From NCBI GenBank assembly GCA_002502295.1, contig DANX01000016.1, forward strand, positions 5,215-12,536: 7,322 nt of DNA, read 5' to 3'. The notes below the pieces were generated by a model that searched no databases, had not been told where the DNA came from, and saw only the letters and a list, made by a program, of their open reading frames with translations. Shown one piece after another: positions 1 to 4,342 of the stretch. Position 1 is the stretch's first letter, and every line of letters begins with the position of its first letter. Source of the stretch: Euryarchaeota archaeon UBA561. Its GTDB lineage: Archaea; Thermoplasmatota; Poseidoniia; Poseidoniales; Poseidoniaceae. The position numbers were made by a program, and so were the translations under genes.

Positions 1-49
1 TTCCGCACCGAAAGGGGGTTTAAGAGTCTAACGGGATGCGTTGTTGGTC

Positions 50-829
50 TCAATTTTCTGGCTTTGTGCCACGAAATCGGCTCGCCATGCCAAGGGGGTA
101 GAGCAGGCGACCTTGGACATCGGAGAATCCAACATCCCGCATCATGTTTCGGTAATACCCGTTGGTGCCGTAGTGCGTGTAGCTGGCGGCCAGTCCTTTC
201 CAGGGGTGATTCTTTTCCTTGGTGATGATCCGGGCCATGACCTGAACAACGCTGTTCATCCACAGGTAGCCAAAGAAACCGTGCAGTTTGTTGGCTTTCC
301 CCGCGTCGCAAATCACCAAACGGCCACCGGGCTTGAGCACGCGGTAAATCTCCCGCAACCCCTGTGCTTTGTCCTTGAAATCTCGGAACGAAAACAGGCA
401 GAAGACCATGTCAAAGGTGTCGTCTGGCAACGGTATGTTTTCAGCGATGGCTTGTACATACTCCGCAGGACCTTCGCCTCTTGAAGCGCGAGCTGCATCC
501 ACTCGGGGTTGAGCTGTGGCAAGCATCTCAGGAGACGGGTCAAGGCAAGTCAGGTCCATCCCAACCAAATCTTCAGCAAACGAGCCGGGGCCGCAGCCAA
601 CCTCCAGCACTTTCATTCCAGGCTTGGCGTGGTTTCGCACGTTGCGTCGCCATCGTTTGTCTTGGCCAAAAGTCATCCACGTGTTGACACGATCGTAATT
701 TGGGATGGTCGCTTCAAGCTGTCCCTCAAGCACTTCCCACGCGTCAGCATCAATGCCAGAGGCATCGTACCCACCGGTGGCTGCTCGCTCGCCCATAAGT
801 AACGGCGAGGCCCCGACTGTTTTGGACAT
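50..829 (-). CDS. UbiE/MenG-type SAM-dependent C-methyltransferase
   Basis: This 259-residue class I (Rossmann-fold) methyltransferase most resembles the UbiE/MenG/COQ5 family, which methylates the ring carbon of demethylmenaquinone or related prenyl-ring precursors. Motif I (VLEVGCGPG) is at residues 74-82 and binds SAM. The acidic motif II region (LDPSPEML) is at 96-103, post I (DDTFDMVF) at 136-143, and YRVLKPGGRLVI at 162-173. UbiE-like hallmarks are YDRVNTWMTFG at 45-55, FRDFKD at 148-153 where UbiE has a LRNVTD-like stretch, and a C-terminal LGMASRFRGTKP resembling the family's G-hydrophobic-H-x-G-x-KP ending. The start is supported by GGGGG seven bases upstream (837-841). The gene is last in the five-gene operon, 22 bases after the KaiC-like pseudo-ATPase. 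No quinone-pathway gene is nearby, so the substrate is unknown. A different small molecule, lipid or protein target remains possible. Confidence 0.88.
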   Translation of the reverse strand: MSKTVGASPLLMGERAATGGYDASGIDADAWEVLEGQLEATIPNYDRVNTWMTFGQDKRWRRNVRNHAKPGMKVLEVGCGPGSFAEDLVGMDLTCLDPSPEMLATAQPRVDAARASRGEGPAEYVQAIAENIPLPDDTFDMVFCLFSFRDFKDKAQGLREIYRVLKPGGRLVICDAGKANKLHGFFGYLWMNSVVQVMARIITKEKNHPWKGLAASYTHYGTNGYYRNMMRDVGFSDVQGRLLYPLGMASRFRGTKPEN

Positions 830-851
830 GTCGTTTCCCCCACGAACTGCA

Positions 852-1655
852 TCAAGCGATGCGTTCGACGGTTTCCGGGGTTATGCCTTCCTCGGGCGTC
901 ACTCGGAACACGAGAATTTTGAGGTTCTCGGGGGCGTTTCGGAATTTTGAGACGATCATTGAATTTTCAAAATCGGTACCAATGGTACGCACCTTGAAGG
1001 AAAGCACCATGTCAGCGATGGATGAAAGTTCCTGCTTCACCGACGGGTCAAGACCGTCAGTGGATACAACGATCATGAGCAGTCCGCGCACCATTTGAGC
1101 GTGGGCCTGGAGCATCCGCACCATGGACACCACGCGAGCGGGGTCTTCACGCTGGAGGAAGAAATCCAGATTGTCCAGAACGGCCCGGAAGTATGGACCG
1201 AGCCCCATGATTTCGTTGGTCACCTCGGTGAGATAATCTTGACTGCTGTCGTCCACGAAACGGGTCTGAGCCAACCGCTGAATGTCATCGAGTTGGAACC
1301 CTTCCAGCCGATACCGGCTTGCCAAAAGTTCTCGCTCAAGGACGTTGGCGTTGTATTCTTCTCCAATGGTCCGAACGTTGATGTCAAGGGGCCAATTGTA
1401 CTTCTTGAAAATTCGAATGATTTCTTGTTGACCCTCATCGGTGGCAATGTAAAGCGTGTTCTCGGCTTCTTCCGCCGGGGATGTGAACTGTTTTGCGAAC
1501 AATTCGCTTCCCGAACCGGTTTCAGTGAACGCAACCATCGTGAATCCACGAGGGACGCCCCCTCGCATCTCATTGTCGAACTTTGGCACTCCAAACGAAC
1601 CAACGGAGCCAAAGAACTCCTCATCTTCGGGGTCAAATGTCATTTTTCGAGCCAT
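852..1655 (-). CDS. KaiC-like pseudo-ATPase with degenerate P-loop
   Basis: This 267-residue RecA/KaiC-fold protein aligns across its length with the intact ATPase at 2254-3138. The N-terminal FGVPKFDNEMRGGVPRG (residues 21-37) matches the family's TGI-x-GLDE-x-L-x-GGIP-x-G. The P-loop position reads TETGSGSE (44-51), so the invariant Lys and Ser/Thr are replaced by Ser50 and Glu51. The acidic pair after the next strand is kept (Asp73-Glu74, in YIATDEG), and so is a Walker B-like VLDN with Asp161. Near the C-terminus, VSKFRN (235-240) lines up with the KMRG finger and keeps Lys237 and Arg239. The stretch between acidic pair and Walker B is about 16 residues longer than in the intact paralogue. 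ATP hydrolysis alone is therefore unlikely, and a regulatory or structural subunit is inferred. The ATG at 1655 is chosen over the adjacent GTG at 1658 because GGTGAT lies five bases before it. An 11-base gap separates it from the upstream gene. Confidence 0.88.
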   Translation of the reverse strand: MARKMTFDPEDEEFFGSVGSFGVPKFDNEMRGGVPRGFTMVAFTETGSGSELFAKQFTSPAEEAENTLYIATDEGQQEIIRIFKKYNWPLDINVRTIGEEYNANVLERELLASRYRLEGFQLDDIQRLAQTRFVDDSSQDYLTEVTNEIMGLGPYFRAVLDNLDFFLQREDPARVVSMVRMLQAHAQMVRGLLMIVVSTDGLDPSVKQELSSIADMVLSFKVRTIGTDFENSMIVSKFRNAPENLKILVFRVTPEEGITPETVERIA

Positions 1656-1660
1656 CACGC

Positions 1661-1666
1661 ATCACC
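1661..1666 (-). promoter_or_regulatory. Ribosome binding site of the pseudo-ATPase gene
   Basis: GGTGAT on the minus strand matches the archaeal Shine-Dalgarno consensus. It directly abuts the TAA stop of the upstream gene (1667-1669). Its five-base spacing favours the ATG at 1653-1655 over the in-frame GTG at 1656-1658, which would be only two bases away. Confidence 0.75.
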
Positions 1667-2251
1667 TTAGAGCAGGACCACCTGTCCCCGGTCAACTAGA
1701 TCGGTGCAATATGTGTCAAGATTGGCCAGCACCAAGGGGGGAGTTTGGTCGGGAACGTTGAGGATGACGGAGAGGACTTCCCGTTGTCGGAAGGTGTTGA
1801 TGAAGGTGTGCAGGTATTCTGCCAACATGCGATCGTCGTTGTAGATAGCTAACGCGTTGACGCTGTCAAGGAAGACGAAATTTCGTTGGCTGTTCACGGT
1901 GCGAAGCGTGTAAAGGGTGCGCAGCATGATGCTCTCTAGCATGATGGGGCTATCCACAAACGTGATGTTCGAGTAGGGCACATCGGTCCCGCCCAAAACC
2001 CCTGAAGAGACAAGATCGAGGAATTGAATGTTCGACACATCAACCCCAATGGCCTCGAAGGCTTGAATGATTTCAACGGCTCCTCGGCTTGCTGAAATGT
2101 AAACGCCCCCCATCTCAAACATCTGCATGAGTGGAATCATGGTGCTGGCCGTGACGGCAAACGAGTTTGCAGAACTCATGCGAACCTGAACTGAACTCCC
2201 AAGCGAAACTTGGGTCAGTTGCTCGGCGATACGCTGGTCAAGTTCGAACAT
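1667..2251 (-). CDS. RecA-fold protein lacking a P-loop (KaiC-like pseudo-ATPase)
   Basis: This 194-residue protein would probably be called hypothetical, but it aligns with the two flanking KaiC-like proteins. LGSSVQV (17-23) matches the strand leading into Walker A, but the loop itself reads MSSANSFA (25-32), with no Gly-Lys-Thr. GGVYISASRG (48-57) matches the strand carrying the catalytic acids, here replaced by Ser55-Arg56. NFVFLDSVNAL (124-134) is a clear Walker B-like strand, and its LDSV parallels IDSV in the intact paralogue. The protein ends at about the strand that corresponds to EEAIADGIIVM in the paralogue, so the K-x-R finger hairpin is missing. A non-catalytic partner or cap is inferred. 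No membrane segment or signal peptide is seen. The start at 2251 lies two bases after the upstream stop and follows a G run. The in-frame ATG at 2266 would add five residues and overlap the upstream gene by 13 bases. Confidence 0.82.
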   Translation of the reverse strand: MFELDQRIAEQLTQVSLGSSVQVRMSSANSFAVTASTMIPLMQMFEMGGVYISASRGAVEIIQAFEAIGVDVSNIQFLDLVSSGVLGGTDVPYSNITFVDSPIMLESIMLRTLYTLRTVNSQRNFVFLDSVNALAIYNDDRMLAEYLHTFINTFRQREVLSVILNVPDQTPPLVLANLDTYCTDLVDRGQVVLL

Positions 2252-2253
2252 GT

Positions 2254-3138
2254 CTATGCCCCCCATCGCGATGAATTATCGCTTGAAGCGCCCCACTTGA
2301 GCATCGGAATGAGCATGACGCCGAGGGGCGTAAGTTCAATGGCGTGTTTGGCACGGCTGTGAGAGGTACCTCGCATTTTTACGACTTGAAGGAAGCGGAG
2401 TAGATGGCCCATTCGCTCTGAATCGCCCATCACAATGATGCCGTCTGCGATGGCTTCTTCCACGCCGAAGGACGACCAGTGGGCGTTTTCCGTTGCAGAG
2501 GTGATTTCTGAGATCAGAATGGTGGTGCAACCGAGCGTGGCCAATTTTTTACCCAGCGTGAACAGAAAATCCCGAATCAGTTGCTCGGACTTAATTTTGT
2601 AGCACAGGGTTGTGACCGAATCGATCACAAGACGAGTGACACCGATGGTGTTGACGATGTCAACAATTGATTTGATGAGAGCGTGAACGTCGTCGAGGTC
2701 AAACGATGCTTTCTCCAATCCAAGCCATGAGTAGAGCACGTCCATGTCAAAGACGTTGATGAGGCCGGAATCGACCATGTTCATGTCGAAGAAGGCGTAC
2801 TGCCGAATGTTTTCCAGCAATTTCACGGAGGGTTCAGTAGCGGTAAAATGAGCGCATGCTTCACCTGCGAGCGCTCCACGGACAAGGAATTCCATTCCCA
2901 GCGTTGTCTTCCCCGAACCGCAGGTACCTGCGGCAAGAACCGTTGAACCGTAAGGAATTCCGCCTCGCAGAATTTCGTCCAATCCGTGTATGCCCGTCAC
3001 GCAACGGTCTCGGGTGTATACGCTTGTAGGTTGCATGGGACCATGCAGAAGGAAAAGCCCCGGGTTGATGAAGTGTTTGGACGGAACCGAGCTCGATTGA
3101 TGGAAATCAAGAACCGGTTTCACCCGGAGATGGCGCAT
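2254..3138 (-). CDS. KaiC/RAD55-family ATPase with intact Walker A and B
   Basis: This is a single-domain KaiC-family (RecA superfamily) ATPase. With the start at 3138 it has 294 residues. TGIHGLDEILRGGIPYGS (48-65) is the family's N-terminal signature. Walker A is GTCGSGKT (71-78, Lys77) and Walker B is RLVIDS (169-174, Asp173). Glu102 in TATEP aligns with the second of KaiC's two catalytic glutamates; the first is Thr. SSFGVEEAIADGI (222-234) and the finger KMRGTSHS (254-261) are classic KaiC features. ATP hydrolysis coupled to oligomer or partner control is expected, but the client is unknown. Start choice is uncertain. The ATG at 3138 has GGAG eight bases upstream and overlaps the preceding gene by 32 bases. 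The ATG at 3036 gives a more usual domain-only length of 260 residues but has no visible ribosome binding site. The ATG at 3180 would overlap further. ArlH and RAD55-like signalling ATPases are related alternatives. Confidence 0.93.
   Translation of the reverse strand: MRHLRVKPVLDFHQSSSVPSKHFINPGLFLLHGPMQPTSVYTRDRCVTGIHGLDEILRGGIPYGSTVLAAGTCGSGKTTLGMEFLVRGALAGEACAHFTATEPSVKLLENIRQYAFFDMNMVDSGLINVFDMDVLYSWLGLEKASFDLDDVHALIKSIVDIVNTIGVTRLVIDSVTTLCYKIKSEQLIRDFLFTLGKKLATLGCTTILISEITSATENAHWSSFGVEEAIADGIIVMGDSERMGHLLRFLQVVKMRGTSHSRAKHAIELTPLGVMLIPMLKWGASSDNSSRWGA
2259..2264 (-). promoter_or_regulatory. G-run ribosome binding site inside the upstream gene's end
   Basis: GGGGGG on the minus strand sits seven bases before the ATG at 2249-2251 and inside the last codons of the KaiC-family ATPase gene, whose TAG stop is at 2254-2256. 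This suggests translational coupling. The alternative ATG at 2264-2266 has no comparable site upstream. Confidence 0.45.
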
Positions 3139-4186
3139 CTTCGAGACTCCAGGATGAAGGATTGTACCGGTCAGAGCCATCCCACACGAGCGATTGACCT
3201 GTGACCATGAACAATTGTGTATCGCCCCCCCATTCCACTCGAACCACGTCCGCAGGGGTTATTTCATCCAGTTGTGTGTACCGAAGGCTCAGCGTGCCCC
3301 GTCCATCGGAGAGGCCGTTCAATTGGCCAACGCCGAGGAAGCCAAGTGCTCCCAAATCGATGACATGCGTGGCGTTGCCAACCTCCTGCGATGAAGGGTC
3401 TCCGGTCATGAGCGAGAGCGACTGACCCGAAATGACACCGGACTGAAGCAGTAGGTTGCTGGCCGTCGATCCAGAGGTGTGGTTGAGGGACCAACCCTTC
3501 AGAGAAATGGCAAAGTCGTTTGGATTGTTGATTTCAATCCACTCTGGACCTCCAGATGATGGTCGAACCATGACCTCTGTGAGTTGAAGAATGTTGTGTT
3601 TACGACCCCCATCGTGGACTTCCAGAACCACTCGGATCAATTCTCCATTTTGCTGAAACGAACGGTAAGCGGTGGAACTGGACGGGGCCGTTCCCCGCTC
3701 TGTCCCGCCATTGAACAACACAGCCCCTGTTCGATTGGTCTGCTCGCTGGATGCGACGTGAATGCTGAGATGAAGACTCATATCATCATCCAGGCCAAGC
3801 CCAGCTGACATACCGGTTTCGGTCACGTTGTGGAGGGCATGAATTCGATTCATGTCAAGACGGTTGTTGAGCATCAAGCCTGTTTGTACACGCCCATCGT
3901 GCAGGTCCTCTGCCGAAAAGAGGTGCCAGTCTGCCGTTGCATTGGCATAATCCAAGTCCCCTGCCATGGGGACAAACCAACCCTCGCCAGAGGTTAGACG
4001 GTCCAACCCGAGTGATGCGGCGCGGTCGAGTCGGTCGACACCAGGATCATTGGAACCCATTTGGAGTTGGGCCAACGAGAGAAAGGCGGTGAGAATCATG
4101 AGGAACAGCGTGAACGCTGAAAGGAATTCAATCACAGCGGTTAAACCGCCTTCATCCCGTTCGGTGTGAAGGGATGCGCTGCGCAT
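3107..4186 (-). CDS. Pilin-like membrane-anchored protein with lamin tail domain (LTD)
   Basis: This 359-residue protein is exported and anchored by its N-terminus. A short charged leader (HTERDEGG, 7-14) precedes a hydrophobic segment at about 15-41 (LTAVIEFLSAF, then mostly Leu, Phe, Ile and Met). This layout resembles archaeal type IV pilin (class III) leaders, with possible cleavage after Gly14, but the Arg/Lys-Gly site is not canonical and a plain signal anchor is possible. The C-terminal part, about 199-356, is an LTD-like beta sandwich. Its signs are LTEVMVRPSSGGPEWIEINN (202-221), then LKGWSLN (229-235), and the typical ending SLVWDGSDRYNPSSW (332-346) plus SPGE. Sequons at Asn82, 120, 151, 235 and 271 would allow N-glycosylation outside the cell. 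LTDs occur on many secreted prokaryotic proteins, often next to other domains, and are thought to bind partners or polymers. It is first in the operon with the KaiC-like genes. GGGTGG lies seven bases before the ATG. Confidence 0.87.
   Translation of the reverse strand: MRSASLHTERDEGGLTAVIEFLSAFTLFLMILTAFLSLAQLQMGSNDPGVDRLDRAASLGLDRLTSGEGWFVPMAGDLDYANATADWHLFSAEDLHDGRVQTGLMLNNRLDMNRIHALHNVTETGMSAGLGLDDDMSLHLSIHVASSEQTNRTGAVLFNGGTERGTAPSSSTAYRSFQQNGELIRVVLEVHDGGRKHNILQLTEVMVRPSSGGPEWIEINNPNDFAISLKGWSLNHTSGSTASNLLLQSGVISGQSLSLMTGDPSSQEVGNATHVIDLGALGFLGVGQLNGLSDGRGTLSLRYTQLDEITPADVVRVEWGGDTQLFMVTGQSLVWDGSDRYNPSSWSLEDAPSPGETGS
3147..3150 (-). promoter_or_regulatory. Candidate ribosome binding site for the KaiC-family ATPase
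   Basis: GGAG on the minus strand lies eight bases before the ATG at 3136-3138 and within the 3' end of the preceding LTD-protein gene. It is the only argument for the longer start. The family's usual N-terminus fits the ATG at 3034-3036 better, so this site is tentative. Confidence 0.35.
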
Positions 4187-4342
4187 GCCTTAACCACCCG
4201 TCCACAATTCAAGAGGTTGCCGCTTTTTCTGAACCAATTACCACTACATGCGCTGAGATTGGCGGTGTACACGAAGAGCCAATATCAACGGAAAATTGAC
4301 TTTCGAAGCGATGAGTCTTTGAATTACGGATGTGAGGAACTC
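4187..4342. promoter_or_regulatory. Divergent promoter region between operon and surface protein gene
   Basis: This is the only sizeable non-coding stretch, and both flanking genes are transcribed away from it. On the minus strand GGGTGG (4194-4199) serves as ribosome binding site for the pilin-like gene. On the plus strand ACGGAAAATTGAC (4288-4300) is AT-rich enough to be a BRE/TATA-like element. A transcript starting about 25 bases later would give a short leader carrying GAGG. No strong TATA box is visible for the leftward promoter. The region's role follows mainly from gene orientation. Confidence 0.5.
4334..4337 (+). promoter_or_regulatory. Ribosome binding site of the surface protein gene
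   Basis: GAGG, within GTGAGGA, lies five bases before the ATG at 4343. It supports starting there, directly ahead of a clear signal peptide, rather than at the in-frame ATG at 4166, which lies inside the divergent gene. Confidence 0.65.

Noticed and set aside
1..49. A tRNA-Lys-like CTCTTAA loop on the minus strand near position 20
   Set aside because: The bases on either side do not form an anticodon stem, and no D-arm or T-arm is visible. The stretch looks like ordinary sequence downstream of the methyltransferase gene.
41..484. 147-codon open frame on the plus strand opposite the methyltransferase gene
   Set aside because: It is a shadow of the UbiE-like gene, whose SAM motifs are unmistakable on the minus strand.
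1503..1526. Frameshift or sequencing error as the cause of the missing P-loop lysine
   Set aside because: The frame is open and aligns with the paralogue on both sides without a gap, so two adjacent substitutions are the simpler explanation, though only orthologues can confirm this.
1095..1670. 191-codon open frame on the plus strand opposite the pseudo-ATPase gene
   Set aside because: It is antisense to a protein with clear family motifs, its translation shows no recognisable domain, and it runs across the end of one real gene into another.
852..3138. A KaiABC-type circadian clock
   Set aside because: The proteins have single KaiC-like domains, there are no KaiA or KaiB genes, and two of the three have degraded active sites. 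KaiC homology alone does not indicate a clock.
2254..3138. Calling the intact ATPase ArlH (FlaH) of the archaellum
   Set aside because: No ArlI, ArlJ, archaellin or ArlF/G gene lies in the window, and the KMRGTSHS finger fits general KaiC/RAD55-type proteins. Relationship is possible but identity is not supported.
4166..4342. N-terminal extension of the surface protein by 59 residues from an upstream ATG
   Set aside because: It overlaps the start of the divergent pilin-like gene, puts the signal peptide internally, and is less well supported than the ATG at 4343 with GAGG before it.
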